DNA of 64,000 nucleotides from Candidatus Thioglobus sp. (GCA_028228555.1 JAOJBP010000006.1:1-64000), one strand, 5' to 3'; positions 31,289 through 41,188 are shown, counted from the first letter of the stretch. The notes: generated from the letters alone by a model not told the origin. Program-made: numbers and translations.

Positions 31289-32214
31289 TAATTTACTCTA
31301 AAATGGAATAATATTTCACGATCATATACGCTTTTATCGGGTGCAGGTGGAAGTGGAGAGGCCTTATAAACCGCTCTTTCAATGGCATCTTTAAAGGCTT
31401 TCGCTTTAGCACCATTAGTTACATTACACGACTGCAAATTAACACTTTGCACTTTACCGTTTAAATCTTGTAATATGTAGACATCACAACCCCAGTTATC
31501 TTTTGCACCTTGATAGCGCCATTGCTCTTTAACTCTTGAGGCAATTTGGTTAATATAGTTAGCTTTTAGCTCATTTAAAATATCTTCTTGAGCAAATTCT
31601 CTTTCTTGATCCTCCTCAGCCTGAATTTCTTTCTTTAAAGAACGGGTGTCTTGTTCTTTTTCAAACTTATTAGCCTCTACTTTTCTTAATTTTTCAATTT
31701 TTTGTTTTTCTTGTTCTGCTGCTTTTGCTTTTTTCTCAGCTAACTTTTTACGTGCTTCAGCTTTATTGGCCTGCTCTTCTGCCAACCGCTTCTCTTTCAA
31801 TGCTAATTTCTTCTTTTGTTCAGCTACTTTTCTACTTTTTTCAGCTTGAGCTTCAGCCAACTTTTCTTTTTTTGTTTTCGCTTTTAATTTTTTCAAACGC
31901 TGCTGCTCTTTATAGCGTTCATTTTCAACACGTTTTTCAGCACGTTTAAGATCTTCTAAGCGCTTTTCTCGCTTTTGCTTAACATTAATCAGTCGCTGTT
32001 TTTCTTTCTTAATCTCAGTTAGGTCAACTGTAACGGCTTTAGGCACTGCCTTAGATGACTTAGGTGTCGTTTTAGGAATCTCCCAGCGCTGAACACTAGA
32101 AAACACTAAACCAACAACTAAAGCAAGATGCAAAGCAATGGCTGTCCAAAATGCGATAGGATGCTTATTGGCAATTTTAGGTAGTTTGATATTTTTAATC
32201 CAATCAGCTTTCAT
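31288..32214 (-). CDS. tolA: Tol-Pal system protein TolA
   Basis: Inner-membrane protein that spans the periplasm and couples TolQR to Pal-TolB for outer-membrane constriction. The protein is 308 aa: a single N-terminal membrane helix (about 20-41), a long Lys/Glu/Ala coiled coil (about 60-215), then a C-terminal TolA/TonB-like domain with the Cys pair in NWGCDVY and LQSCNV. It follows tolR directly with shared stop/start bases. tolB and pal, normally next, are replaced here by the ParS-domain gene and minC. Confidence 0.92.
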   Translation of the reverse strand: MKADWIKNIKLPKIANKHPIAFWTAIALHLALVVGLVFSSVQRWEIPKTTPKSSKAVPKAVTVDLTEIKKEKQRLINVKQKREKRLEDLKRAEKRVENERYKEQQRLKKLKAKTKKEKLAEAQAEKSRKVAEQKKKLALKEKRLAEEQANKAEARKKLAEKKAKAAEQEKQKIEKLRKVEANKFEKEQDTRSLKKEIQAEEDQEREFAQEDILNELKANYINQIASRVKEQWRYQGAKDNWGCDVYILQDLNGKVQSVNLQSCNVTNGAKAKAFKDAIERAVYKASPLPPAPDKSVYDREILFHFRVN

Positions 32215-32666
32215 TATTTTGCATCGCCAGATTCAGTCACAATACCAACCTTATCCACGCCATTTTTTTGTAAAAAAGACATCAGTGAAACAACTGATCC
32301 ATAATCCACACTTGCATCCCCTCGAACAAAAACCTTCATGCTTGGATAGATCTCTAAGCGTGCGCTAACTCGTCCAGCGATGATACCTAATGGGAGTTTT
32401 TCACCTTTGGACACATCAGAGTCATCTTCATCCAATGAATTGATAAAGTACTCGCCCTCTTTGTTAATGGTGATAATGGTTGGTTGCTGTTCAGAAAAGT
32501 CCACCATTTTGGCGTCAGCCGTTGGTAAATCCACTTCAATACCTTGCTCAATAATGGGCGTTGTCATCATAAATATGACTAACAAAACTAGCATGACGTC
32601 AATATACGGAACAATGTTAATATGACCATCAACACTAGGTCTGCGACGTTGTGGCAATCCTATCAT
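32214..32666 (-). CDS. tolR: Tol-Pal system protein TolR
   Basis: ExbD/TolR-family component of the proton-driven Tol motor. The protein is 150 aa with a short cytoplasmic N-terminus and one membrane helix (about 19-42) containing the essential Asp in PYIDVMLVLL, then a periplasmic domain. It lies 9 bp after tolQ and overlaps tolA by one base. Confidence 0.94.
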   Translation of the reverse strand: MIGLPQRRRPSVDGHINIVPYIDVMLVLLVIFMMTTPIIEQGIEVDLPTADAKMVDFSEQQPTIITINKEGEYFINSLDEDDSDVSKGEKLPLGIIAGRVSARLEIYPSMKVFVRGDASVDYGSVVSLMSFLQKNGVDKVGIVTESGDAK

Positions 32667-32675
32667 AGCTTAACG

Positions 32676-33344
32676 TTACTTTTGTCGTTGAAAACTAACA
32701 AATAACTCTTCAACAAAGGCGGTGTATTTGTTTTGAATTTCGCCCACTTGAGTAATTAGACGGTTATAAGCAATGGTGGCAGGAATTGCTGCAAATAGAC
32801 CAAATGCAGTCGCAATTAACGCCTCAGCAATACCAGGTGCAACAATTGAAATAGTTGCCTGCTTAACAGAGGCCAATCCAATAAACGAATGCATAATACC
32901 CCAAACCGTACCAAATAAGCCGATATAAGGACTCGATGATGCAATCATAGCTAGCACACTTAATCCATGGTCTAGACGATCTACTTCATTGTTAACAGCT
33001 GTATTCATTGAACGATACGCGCGCTCTGAATTAATTACTAAGGCTTGATTAGAAGTCGATGTTGTATGAGTAAATTCTCCATAACCTGCGCCAAAAATAT
33101 GCTCCATTGGCGAACGATTAGACACTTGATCTGGAATTTGTCCATGTAGTATTGACAGATCCGTGTCTGCCAAAAAATTATTATGAAAACTCTTGATATC
33201 TTTGCTAGCATCCATTAAAGTTTTTTTCTTAGACATGATAACTGTCCAAGAATAAATACTCATTAACACTAAAACAAACATAATCACTTGCACAACAAAA
33301 CCTGCACTGATAATTAAGCTAAAAATTGATAAACTACTGTCCAT
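32676..33344 (-). CDS. tolQ: Tol-Pal system protein TolQ
   Basis: ExbB/TolQ/MotA-type proton channel of the Tol system. The protein is 222 aa with three membrane helices; the conserved GLFGTVWGIMHSF helix and the AEALIATAFGLFAAIPA helix are visible. The start overlaps ybgC by 11 bp. The ybgC-tolQ-tolR-tolA order is canonical. Confidence 0.95.
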   Translation of the reverse strand: MDSSLSIFSLIISAGFVVQVIMFVLVLMSIYSWTVIMSKKKTLMDASKDIKSFHNNFLADTDLSILHGQIPDQVSNRSPMEHIFGAGYGEFTHTTSTSNQALVINSERAYRSMNTAVNNEVDRLDHGLSVLAMIASSSPYIGLFGTVWGIMHSFIGLASVKQATISIVAPGIAEALIATAFGLFAAIPATIAYNRLITQVGEIQNKYTAFVEELFVSFQRQK

Positions 33345-33735
33345 TTATTTTCTCCAGAATGTCGCTTGGAATGGCACATGCCTTAAACTTTTTCGCATCC
33401 AAACAAGCAACGGTAACTTGTGCCTCAAATAATACCTTATTTTGCTTAAGATCCGTTATTTTCTGAGAAAAAATCAAACTTGCATGGCGAGATTTTTCTA
33501 CTTGAGTGTAAACCACCAACATATCATTAAATCTGGCAGGTAGAAGATACTCAGCTTTAAGTGATCTAACTACAAAGATAACCCCTTGGCTTTCAATCAG
33601 CTGATCTTGTTCAAAGCCCATATCGCGCAAAAACTCGCTACGCCCACGCTCAATAAACTTTAAATAATTGGCATAATAAACCACGCCGCCGCTATCTGTA
33701 TCTTCGTAATAAACCCTAATATTTAAAAGACTCAA
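33334..33735 (-). CDS. ybgC: Acyl-CoA thioesterase YbgC
   Basis: Hotdog-fold thioesterase of the Tol-Pal locus, linked to phospholipid metabolism at the inner membrane. The protein is 133 aa with the catalytic [15 protein letters not shown] segment at residues 11-25. It overlaps tolQ downstream and the ruvB stop upstream (4 bp). Confidence 0.94.
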   Translation of the reverse strand: MSLLNIRVYYEDTDSGGVVYYANYLKFIERGRSEFLRDMGFEQDQLIESQGVIFVVRSLKAEYLLPARFNDMLVVYTQVEKSRHASLIFSQKITDLKQNKVLFEAQVTVACLDAKKFKACAIPSDILEKINGQ

Positions 33736-34754
33736 AATAAATCTTGATGATTAGATGGCTTAGCAAGTCCTAAATGTTCATAGGTTAGATTTGTGGCGCT
33801 TCGACCTCTAGGTGTTCGCTGAATAAATCCTTGTTGAATTAAATAAGGTTCAACCATATCTTCTAAGGTGCCTCGCTCCTCACCAATAGCAGTAGCTAAT
33901 GTGTCCAGTCCAACTGGACCTCCAGAGAATTTATTGGTCATAATGGACAAATAGTCACGATCAAGCTGCTCAAGTCCTGCTTCATCCACCCTGAGTATAC
34001 TTAATGCCTCACACGCGATTTCTTTATGAATAATGCCGTCAGTTTTTACATCAGCAAAATCACGCACTCGGCGCAATAATCGATTGGCAATTCGCGGGGT
34101 TCCACGAGAGCGTTTGGCAATTTCATGCGCCCCGCTTGGTTCGATTTCAATGTTTAAAATTTTTGCTGAACGCTCTATAATAACTTGCAAGTCTTTATTA
34201 TTATAAAACTCTAAGCGCTGAATAATACCAAAACGATCACGAAGTGGTGATGTCAGCATACCTGCTCTAGTGGTTGCACCAATCAAAGTAAACGGTGGCA
34301 GGTCCAATTGAACTGAATGAGCGGCTACACCCTCGCCCACCATAATATCCAATTTAAAATCTTCTAAAGCTGGGTATAGAATCTCTTCAACGACAGGATT
34401 TAGACGGTGGATTTCATCAATGAATAAAACGTCATAAGGGTCTAATTTTGTCAAAATAGCAGCTAAATCACCTGAACGCTCTAAAACAGGCCCAGAAGTC
34501 TGTTTCATGCCAGCGCCCATTTGGTTAGCAATCACGTTAGCCAAGGTTGTTTTTCCTAGACCAGGTGGTCCATAAATCAAACAATGATCAAGTGCGTCTT
34601 CGCGTTTTTTGGCAGCTTCAATAAAGAGTGACATCTGAGATTTAACATCATCTTGGCCAATATACTCAGATAGACTATCTGGACGCACTGAAGCAATAAC
34701 AATATCTTCGTTACCTTGATCTTCACCACCTACTAAAGAATCTTCTTCAATCAT
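33732..34754 (-). CDS. ruvB: Holliday junction branch migration ATPase RuvB
   Basis: Hexameric AAA+ motor that drives branch migration with RuvA. The protein is 340 aa. Walker A GPPGLGKT is at 62-69, Walker B is FIDEIHRL, sensor 1 is GATTR, and a C-terminal winged helix ends with RTPRGR. Neither ruvA nor ruvC is adjacent (ruvC is at 25.4 kb). No LexA box was noticed upstream. Confidence 0.97.
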   Translation of the reverse strand: MIEEDSLVGGEDQGNEDIVIASVRPDSLSEYIGQDDVKSQMSLFIEAAKKREDALDHCLIYGPPGLGKTTLANVIANQMGAGMKQTSGPVLERSGDLAAILTKLDPYDVLFIDEIHRLNPVVEEILYPALEDFKLDIMVGEGVAAHSVQLDLPPFTLIGATTRAGMLTSPLRDRFGIIQRLEFYNNKDLQVIIERSAKILNIEIEPSGAHEIAKRSRGTPRIANRLLRRVRDFADVKTDGIIHKEIACEALSILRVDEAGLEQLDRDYLSIMTNKFSGGPVGLDTLATAIGEERGTLEDMVEPYLIQQGFIQRTPRGRSATNLTYEHLGLAKPSNHQDLF

Positions 34755-34776
34755 ACTAATTTAATAAATTTTTAAG

Positions 34777-35286
34777 TTATTTTAACTGATTAACTTCTTG
34801 TAACAATAGTTTGATTTTGATTGGCTTATCTTGATGTTGCAATATAATCATCTTGGCAACACTTGCGCCTTCATATGGCATGAATTTATTAATCTCAACT
34901 TGCCATTCATCATTTATATCTGATCGATGTTCAAATATGATACTAGGCAAGGTATTAAGTGGAAAATACCAGCCTAACTCTTGCTCCATCCATTGTTGAA
35001 GCTTTAACGGTGTTTGGACATGATCTACTAGCAAGCCTTGCGCAGTTGAACCAAGAGTAACTTCGCCCAATCCTAGCGCACCCACCAACACCATTTCGAA
35101 TTCTTCATCGATAAATTTAATATCAAAACTAATACTTTGATGGCTATCATTTGCCAAAATACTCGCTCTACCTTTAGCGAACCATGCATTTGGAATGGCG
35201 CCTGGCGCATTGTATTTAGTCTGAGTATTAAGCGTTTCACATCCTTGCAGAAACAAAAAAACGCAGCATGTTAAGAGTAACTTCAT
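34777..35286 (-). CDS. lolB: Outer-membrane lipoprotein receptor LolB
   Basis: Accepts lipoproteins from LolA and inserts them into the outer membrane. The protein is 169 aa with a lipoprotein signal peptide and lipobox FLQGC (Cys15). The beta-rich body, with VGALGLGEVTLGST, fits LolB. Sequence conservation is modest, but the position divergent from hemA-prfA is the canonical lolB locus. Confidence 0.85.
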   Translation of the reverse strand: MKLLLTCCVFLFLQGCETLNTQTKYNAPGAIPNAWFAKGRASILANDSHQSISFDIKFIDEEFEMVLVGALGLGEVTLGSTAQGLLVDHVQTPLKLQQWMEQELGWYFPLNTLPSIIFEHRSDINDEWQVEINKFMPYEGASVAKMIILQHQDKPIKIKLLLQEVNQLK

Positions 35287-35382
35287 AGGGTGGGTATTCT
35301 AACATTGGTCTTATAATAGCGAACGCCTAAAAATTACCACTTAGGTATAATTATGTGCTTATTGAGTTTGTTATTTAAGTTT

Positions 35383-36633
35383 ATGTCACGCATTGCTATT
35401 TTAAGTGTTAATCATGCACAGGCGCCAGTTTCGGTGCGTGAACGTGTTGCTTTTGCGCCTAATCATTTAAGTAGTGAATTGCAAAAATTAGTGGACACTC
35501 CAGGGGTTCAGGCATGTGTTATTTTGTCTACCTGCAATCGCTCTGAAATTTATGCGGTTATCGATGCTGACAATCCTCAGGAAATACTGAGTCAATATTT
35601 AGCTGACACACACAAAATCTCTAGGCAAGAAATAGATTCTTATTTGGTTTATTTTGAAAATAATGCTGCCTTAGAGCACATTTGTAATGTGGCTTGTGGA
35701 TTAGACTCTTTAGTATTAGGAGAGCCTCAAATATTAGGTCAACTAAAAGATGCTTATCATATAGCCAAGCAAGCAAAAACTCTAGATAAAAAACTAGAAA
35801 AACTATTTCAACATGCTTTTTCAACAGCAAAAAAAGTACGCACTGATACTCAAATTGGATCTTCGCCAGTCTCTATTGCCTATTGCGCTGTCAAACTTAG
35901 TGAAAAAATCTTTACAGATTTATCAGAACAAACAGTTTTATTAATCGGTGCAGGGGAGATGATAGAACTATGTGCCCAACATTTGAGCCAAAAAGGTATT
36001 AAAAATATCATTGTTGCCAATAGAACACTTGAAAATGCACAAAAAATTGCTTCACTTTACAATGCACAATCTATTAGCTTAAAGCAGTTTTCATCTGTCA
36101 TTCATCAAGCTGATATCATCATTTCATCAACAGCTGCCTCTGTTCCTGTTATTGGAAAAGGACTTATTGAAAGTGCTCTAAAATTACGCAAACATAAGCC
36201 TATGTTCATGCTTGATATTGCCGTTCCAAGAGATATTGAACCTGAAGTTGGTCAATTAGATGATGTATATCTCTACACTATTGATGATCTTGAGCAAGTG
36301 GTAAGTGACAACATTGATTCACGCGAAAAAGAAAAGGTATTAGCTCAAGAAATTATCATTAAACAAACTCAAGTTTTTAACAAATGGCTGTCTGTTTTAC
36401 CTAATGAGCAACTGATACAAAGTTATCGTAGTAACGTTAATAAAATTAAAGAAGATGCATTAGAAGATGCTATAAAAAGTCTTAATAATGGCGGTGCTAG
36501 TGAGCAAATTATAAAAAAATTGGCAGACCAATTAACCAATAAAATACTTCATACCACCTTTAAAAACATTAAGCAAACCCCTCATAAAGGATTATCCCAA
36601 TGTGAAGGCTGCATACCCAATATTAAAAAATAA
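35383..36633 (+). CDS. hemA: Glutamyl-tRNA reductase
   Basis: First enzyme of the C5 haem pathway, reducing Glu-tRNA to glutamate-1-semialdehyde with NADPH. Active-site Cys51 lies in STCNRSE, with [15 protein letters not shown] and the NADPH-binding [14 protein letters not shown] choose ATG 35383 ([11 protein letters not shown], 416 aa), which aligns with E. coli; a start 30 bp upstream is possible. The C-terminus ends with [10 protein letters not shown], a small extra CxxC. It overlaps prfA by one base. Confidence 0.94.
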   Translation: MSRIAILSVNHAQAPVSVRERVAFAPNHLSSELQKLVDTPGVQACVILSTCNRSEIYAVIDADNPQEILSQYLADTHKISRQEIDSYLVYFENNAALEHICNVACGLDSLVLGEPQILGQLKDAYHIAKQAKTLDKKLEKLFQHAFSTAKKVRTDTQIGSSPVSIAYCAVKLSEKIFTDLSEQTVLLIGAGEMIELCAQHLSQKGIKNIIVANRTLENAQKIASLYNAQSISLKQFSSVIHQADIIISSTAASVPVIGKGLIESALKLRKHKPMFMLDIAVPRDIEPEVGQLDDVYLYTIDDLEQVVSDNIDSREKEKVLAQEIIIKQTQVFNKWLSVLPNEQLIQSYRSNVNKIKEDALEDAIKSLNNGGASEQIIKKLADQLTNKILHTTFKNIKQTPHKGLSQCEGCIPNIKK

Positions 36634-37724
36634 TGAATGAATCTATTCTTGCTAAATTAGAACAAATGTCCATGCGCCTTGAAGAAGTTGGTGCCATGTT
36701 GAGTGATCCAAGTATTGCTAGCGATATTAAAAGATTTAGAGAGCTATCTATTGAACATTCTCAGCTTACGCCTGTCAATGAGCAGTACCAAGAGCATCTC
36801 ACCACTGTTCAAAATCTTGAAGATGCAAAGATGATGCTTGAAGAAGATGATGCTGATATCAAGGCAATGGCTAAAGAAGAAATTAACGACGCTAAAGACA
36901 ATCTAGAGCGTTTAGACCTTGAGTTAAAAAAATCCTTATTACCCAAAGATCCAAATGATTCTCGCAATATTATTCTGGAAATTCGAGCGGGTACAGGTGG
37001 CGATGAGGCTTCAATTTTTTCAGGGGATTTATTTAGAATGTATTCACGTTACTGTGAAAAACAAAAATGGCAGATAGAAACTCTCAGTGCAAATATTGGT
37101 GATCATGGTGGCTATAAAGAGATTATCGCCCGTATCAGTGGTGTTGACGTTTATTCCAAGCTTAAGTTTGAATCAGGCGCACATCGAGTTCAACGTGTTC
37201 CAGAAACTGAAAGCCAAGGTCGTGTCCACACTTCTGCCTGCACAGTTGCAGTTATGCCAGAAGTAGAGAATATTGAAGATATCGATATCAACATGGGTGA
37301 TGTTCGTGTTGACACATTTAGGGCAAGTGGTGCAGGTGGACAGCATGTTAATAAAACTGACTCGGCTGTTCGTGTCACCCATATTCCAACAGGGACAGTA
37401 GTTGAATGTCAAGATGGACGCTCACAACACAAAAACAAAGCTCAAGCAATGTCAGTTCTTGCGTCAAGAATTTTAGATGCTCAGCAACAGGTTCAACAAA
37501 AAGAACAGGCAACTGCTCGCAAAGAACTAGTTGGAAGTGGCGATCGATCACAAAGAATTCGTACTTATAACTACCCTCAAGGGCGCATCACTGATCATAG
37601 AATCAATCTGACTCTGTATAAATTATCTGAAATTATAGAAGGTGATTTAGAATCTATTATTGAGCCACTGATTGTTGAGCAACAAACTAATCAATTAACA
37701 GAACTTAACGACGCTCTAGCTTGA
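36633..37724 (+). CDS. prfA: Peptide chain release factor 1
   Basis: Terminates translation at UAA and UAG. The protein is 363 aa. The GGQ motif is at residues 235-237 ([12 protein letters not shown]), and the expected PxT-type recognition loop precedes it (VPETESQGR). It is coupled to hemA. prmC, which commonly follows, is not here; instead znuB is convergent, with 9 bp of tail overlap. Confidence 0.96.
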   Translation: MNESILAKLEQMSMRLEEVGAMLSDPSIASDIKRFRELSIEHSQLTPVNEQYQEHLTTVQNLEDAKMMLEEDDADIKAMAKEEINDAKDNLERLDLELKKSLLPKDPNDSRNIILEIRAGTGGDEASIFSGDLFRMYSRYCEKQKWQIETLSANIGDHGGYKEIIARISGVDVYSKLKFESGAHRVQRVPETESQGRVHTSACTVAVMPEVENIEDIDINMGDVRVDTFRASGAGGQHVNKTDSAVRVTHIPTGTVVECQDGRSQHKNKAQAMSVLASRILDAQQQVQQKEQATARKELVGSGDRSQRIRTYNYPQGRITDHRINLTLYKLSEIIEGDLESIIEPLIVEQQTNQLTELNDALA

Positions 37725-38504
37725 TTTCTTAGGAAATAATTGTGATAAGGTAAATAGCACACCTAGTGCAATAACAATCGTTGGGCCTGTCGCTAAATCA
37801 TAAAATACAGAAGCACTCAATCCCATTATCACAGCCACAATAGAAATACCGATCGACTGAATTACCATACTTAATGGCGAGTCAGCAAAAACTCTTGCGA
37901 CTGCTGGTGGAATAATCAGTAAAGAAGTGATTAACAAAACGCCCACAATTTGCACAGAAATTGATACAGTTAAGGCGATCATCAACATAAATAATAATTG
38001 ATAAAAGGTTCGGTTTAAACCCTGAGAAACAGCTAACTCTTCATTTAGCGTTAATAATAGTAATTTTTGCCAAAAAACAACCAGTAGGCTAATAACAATA
38101 ATAAGTACAGCATAAATCCAAACAATATCTTGATCATCAATTGACAAAACATCACCAAATAATAACGCAAAATAATCTGTATTTTCTCCGCCCACAATAC
38201 CCAAAATAACAATACCAAGAGATAGCGCAAGGTGAGAGAATATGCCTAAAATAGCATCACTAGATAGTACTTTTTTTTGCTGCAAAATAACAATCAAACC
38301 TGCAAATATGACGCCAACAATTACTAATCCTGCATGCATGCCTAAACCACTAGCCAAGCCAAGGGAAACGCCCAATAAGGCAGAATGTGAGATAGATTCA
38401 GAGAAATAACTCATGCGCTTCCAAATAACAAAGCAGCCAAGAGATCCAGCAATAATAGAGATACCAAGTGCCGCTATGAGCGCTCTTAAAATAAAATCTT
38501 CCAT
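37716..38504 (-). CDS. znuB: Zinc ABC transporter permease
   Basis: ABC-3 family inner-membrane permease for high-affinity zinc import. The protein is 262 aa with about eight membrane segments and the family motif [12 protein letters not shown] near residue 40. ZnuA and ZnuC partners are not in the window. It lies 15 bp downstream of a Fur-family gene, so iron- or zinc-responsive regulation may be coupled; manganese transport by the same family cannot be excluded. Confidence 0.88.
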   Translation of the reverse strand: MEDFILRALIAALGISIIAGSLGCFVIWKRMSYFSESISHSALLGVSLGLASGLGMHAGLVIVGVIFAGLIVILQQKKVLSSDAILGIFSHLALSLGIVILGIVGGENTDYFALLFGDVLSIDDQDIVWIYAVLIIVISLLVVFWQKLLLLTLNEELAVSQGLNRTFYQLLFMLMIALTVSISVQIVGVLLITSLLIIPPAVARVFADSPLSMVIQSIGISIVAVIMGLSASVFYDLATGPTIVIALGVLFTLSQLFPKKSS

Positions 38505-38519
38505 AATTAAATTATCTTA

Positions 38520-38927
38520 TTATTGACAGTCTTGACACAAGCCATATAAATATAAACAATGATCGGTTAACTGAAAGCCATGTTTGGTGGCTATGTCATG
38601 CTGATGTTGCTCAATGACTTCATCATTAAATTCATCAATTTTTCCGCATTTAACGCATACCAAATGATCATGATGCTCCGTATTGGATAACTCATAAACA
38701 CTTTGACCATTATCAAAATTCAGCTTATGAATCATGTCTGCCTCTTCAAACTGGGTGAGCACTCGATAGATAGTTGCCACACCGACTTCCTCACCCTGCA
38801 TGATTAATGCACGATAAATATCTTCAGCACTCATATGGTGATTTTCACTTTTTTCTAAAATCTCCAGAATCTTAAGTCTTGGTAATGTAACTTTAAGACC
38901 TGCAGTTTTTAAATCTTGGGCGTCCAT
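38520..38927 (-). CDS. fur: Ferric uptake regulator Fur
   Basis: Iron-sensing repressor. The protein is 135 aa: an N-terminal winged helix beginning LKTAGLKVTLPRLKIL, very close to E. coli Fur. The HHDH metal site is at 85-88, with Cys91/Cys94 and a second C-x2-C (Cys131, Cys134) as structural zinc ligands. Zur is the alternative because znuB follows, but the sequence and its place divergent from bamE argue for Fur. Likely regulates the iron transporter at 20.7-24.1 kb. Confidence 0.93.
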   Translation of the reverse strand: MDAQDLKTAGLKVTLPRLKILEILEKSENHHMSAEDIYRALIMQGEEVGVATIYRVLTQFEEADMIHKLNFDNGQSVYELSNTEHHDHLVCVKCGKIDEFNDEVIEQHQHDIATKHGFQLTDHCLYLYGLCQDCQ

Positions 38928-38990
38928 ATTCGAATCCTTGAGGTAAAATCAGAAAATTATTTCTTAATCATTTTAATCAATTAATTACAA

Positions 38991-39782
38991 ATGAACAAAC
39001 TAACTTTAGTTGCATTCTCATTCTCATTACCATTTTTGTCTGCTTGCACTCCTTCTATGCCGACATTACCGGACATGCCAAACCTTTTGCCGGATATGTC
39101 GCTACCAACCCTGTACAAAGATGACGTTCAGCAAGGTTCTGTCTTAACAAGATTTAAGATTAACCAGCTTAGAGTTGGTATGTCAAAAGCACAAGTGCAA
39201 GACCTGATTGGCTCTCCAAGTATTATTGACCCCTTCCATAGTAATCAATGGGATTATATTAACCATACAACACGACATGAGCTAGACGATATTCATTATC
39301 GTCTAGCTCTAAAATTTACCCAGGAAAAATTAGCAACCATCGACTCTTCAGGCATCGTTAGTCTAGCTAAGATGACCGATAAAGAAAAAGCACTTGAAGA
39401 GAAATACCTTGTTGAGGAAAAAGCAAAAATAGAGGCTGAAAAACAAGCAAAAATTAAAGCAGAGAAATTAAAGAAAGCTCAAGCAGATAAACGCATAAAA
39501 GATGAGAAGTTAGCTGCTGAAAGGTTAGCTATTGCCAACGCTCAAGAAGCTAAACGAATTGAAGATGAGAAATTAGCTACAGAGAAAGCACAAGCTCAAG
39601 TAAAGGCTGCAGCAAAGGCAGAGGCAGAGGCATTAAAGAATAATACCAAACTAGAGCAAGCTAAACAGCAAGAGACTGAAGCTCCAAAGGTTATTAAAAC
39701 ACAACAGCCAAAGCAAGAAGCGCTGATCAAAAAAGAGCAGCAGCCTAACAAGACGCCTTGGTATAAATTCTGGTTGGATTAA
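38991..39782 (+). CDS. bamE: BamE-like outer-membrane lipoprotein with long coiled-coil extension
   Basis: Lipoprotein of the beta-barrel assembly machine. The lipobox is LSAC (Cys19), followed by the SmpA/BamE domain (residues about 40-126) with INQLRVGMSKAQVQDLIGSP and DPFHSNQWDYI. Typical BamE ends here at around 110-130 aa; this one continues to 263 aa. The extra part is a Lys/Glu/Ala-rich coiled coil (about 128-226, with the near-repeat DEKLAAER/DEKLATEK), then a Pro/Gln linker and a PWYKFWLD tail. Divergent from fur, 6 bp before ccmA. Confidence 0.9.
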   Translation: MNKLTLVAFSFSLPFLSACTPSMPTLPDMPNLLPDMSLPTLYKDDVQQGSVLTRFKINQLRVGMSKAQVQDLIGSPSIIDPFHSNQWDYINHTTRHELDDIHYRLALKFTQEKLATIDSSGIVSLAKMTDKEKALEEKYLVEEKAKIEAEKQAKIKAEKLKKAQADKRIKDEKLAAERLAIANAQEAKRIEDEKLATEKAQAQVKAAAKAEAEALKNNTKLEQAKQQETEAPKVIKTQQPKQEALIKKEQQPNKTPWYKFWLD

Positions 39783-39788
39783 TTAATC

Positions 39789-40391
39789 GTGTCATCTCTT
39801 GTTGTTAATAATCTTGAGTGTCAAAGAGGATACAGCCAGATTTTTCACAATCTTTCTTTTCAAGTTAACGCCAAAGAAGTTCTTAGAATTACAGGTACAA
39901 ATGGCAGTGGAAAGACCTCACTTTTAAAAATATTAGCAGGTATCAGCATTCAAGAGCAAGGCGATGTAAAGTTAGATGAACACCCTGTTAAAAGTGACGA
40001 ATATCAGCAAGAAGTTTTCTATTTAGGCCATCAATCAGCACTCAGTGCTGAGCTAACTAGCCTTGAAAATCTTGAATTTTTAAGTGCTTTAAATCACCCC
40101 ATTGACCAGTCCCTTCTTATTAAAGCATTAGATGACGTTGGTCTTAAAGGTTATGCAGATGAAACTTGCGCCAATCTTTCTGCTGGTCAAAAACGACGTG
40201 TTATTCTAGCCAGTTTATTTATCTCTAAATCTAAGGTTTGGCTACTTGATGAACCTTTTACTGCGCTGGACCCAAAAGGAGTTGAAATTGTTGAAAATAT
40301 AATTTCGCAACATTGTGCGAATGGCGGGCTATGCTTATTCACCACGCATCAAGATTCAGCACTACCTAATCAACGCGTTATTTCGTTATGA
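39789..40391 (+). CDS. ccmA: Cytochrome c maturation haem exporter ATPase CcmA
   Basis: ATPase that works with CcmB to release holo-CcmE during cytochrome c biogenesis. The protein is 200 aa. Walker A GTNGSGKT is at 36-43; LSAGQKRRVILASL signature; Walker B VWLLDEPFTALD. It starts with GTG at 39789. It overlaps ccmB by the ATGA type (4 bp). The remaining ccm genes are not adjacent. Confidence 0.93.
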   Translation: MSSLVVNNLECQRGYSQIFHNLSFQVNAKEVLRITGTNGSGKTSLLKILAGISIQEQGDVKLDEHPVKSDEYQQEVFYLGHQSALSAELTSLENLEFLSALNHPIDQSLLIKALDDVGLKGYADETCANLSAGQKRRVILASLFISKSKVWLLDEPFTALDPKGVEIVENIISQHCANGGLCLFTTHQDSALPNQRVISL

Positions 40392-41053
40392 ACATCTACC
40401 TACAAACTTTAAGCCGAGATTTGCGCATAGCCATTAGAAATCCTTCTAGCATTCTAAACCCTTTGTTATTTTTTATTATATCTGTCTCACTTTTTCCGTT
40501 AGCCATAAGTCCAGAAGCAGCAACGTTATCTCAAATTGCTGCTGGCATTATTTGGGTTGCTAGTATGTTGGCCGTACTTCTATCTCTAAACACTTTATTT
40601 CATAACGATTTTGAAAATGGCGTCTTAGAACAAATGATCGCATCACATCAATCATTGCCACTACTCATACTTTCAAAGATTACCGCTCATTGGCTCTTAA
40701 CTGGTATTCCAATTATTTTGCTATCGCCTTTTTTAGGTGTGCTTTTATTTTTAGACAATGAGAGTGTTAAAGTATTAATGATCACCTTATTACTCGCCAC
40801 ACCAAGTTTAAGCCTCATTGGTAGTATTGGCGCTTCTTTAATTGTTGGTGTTAAGAATTCAGGCATGCTGTTATCTTTACTTATTTTGCCACTTTATATT
40901 CCTATTTTAATATTTGCTTCAAGTGCAGTCTCCCAAGCGCAATTTGGCCTGGATATTAGTTCTCAGCTGTATTTCCTGGCCCTATTTCTAGTGCTCAGTT
41001 TAATGAGCGCGCCCTTTGTGAGTGCCGTCGCCTTAAAAATAAGTTTAGAATAA
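40388..41053 (+). CDS. ccmB: Cytochrome c maturation membrane protein CcmB
   Basis: Membrane partner of CcmA. The protein is 221 aa with six hydrophobic segments, starting MNIYLQTLSRDLRIAIRNP, with the FHNDFENGVLEQM motif typical of CcmB. It is followed not by ccmC but by the metK leader, so the ccm system is split. Confidence 0.93.
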   Translation: MNIYLQTLSRDLRIAIRNPSSILNPLLFFIISVSLFPLAISPEAATLSQIAAGIIWVASMLAVLLSLNTLFHNDFENGVLEQMIASHQSLPLLILSKITAHWLLTGIPIILLSPFLGVLLFLDNESVKVLMITLLLATPSLSLIGSIGASLIVGVKNSGMLLSLLILPLYIPILIFASSAVSQAQFGLDISSQLYFLALFLVLSLMSAPFVSAVALKISLE

Positions 41054-41068
41054 AGCTTTTTTATTTGT

Positions 41069-41147
41069 TATAATGTTTTCATACACGCTGATTTGTCCCG
41101 ATTGCTAGCGTTACTACCCAGAGTAGTTAAATTAAGCTAAAGCAGGT
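41069..41147 (+). promoter_or_regulatory. metK promoter -10 and SAM-II-like riboswitch aptamer
   Basis: A -10 TATAAT lies at 41069-41074. Downstream, CGCTGATTTG...CCCGATTGCTAGCG (41086-41110) forms the P1 stem and loop of SAM-II riboswitches: compare CGCUGAUUU and UUGCAAGCG in the known metX aptamer, quoted from memory. An inserted hairpin CTAC/GTAG (41113-41126) follows. AAGCTAAAGCAGG (41134-41146) then matches the 3' pseudoknot strand AGCUAAA...GG. The expected response is SAM binding, pseudoknot closure and metK off. Confidence 0.75.
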
Positions 41148-41160
41148 GTTTTTCTTCATT

Positions 41161-41188
41161 AAAAAACCCTTCTTGATAAGGGTTTTTT
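41161..41188 (+). terminator. metK leader terminator (riboswitch expression platform)
   Basis: AAAAAACCCTT (41161-41171) pairs with AAGGGTTTTTT (41178-41188), an 11-bp stem ending in a T-run only 21 bp before the metK ATG. An alternative pairing of the upstream GGTGTTTTT (41145-41153) with the AAAAAACC arm could act as an antiterminator and would use the aptamer's last G residues. Confidence 0.85.

Noticed and set aside
37173-37412. Minus-strand open frames inside prfA
   Set aside because: Overlapping shadows of a highly conserved gene with no start context.
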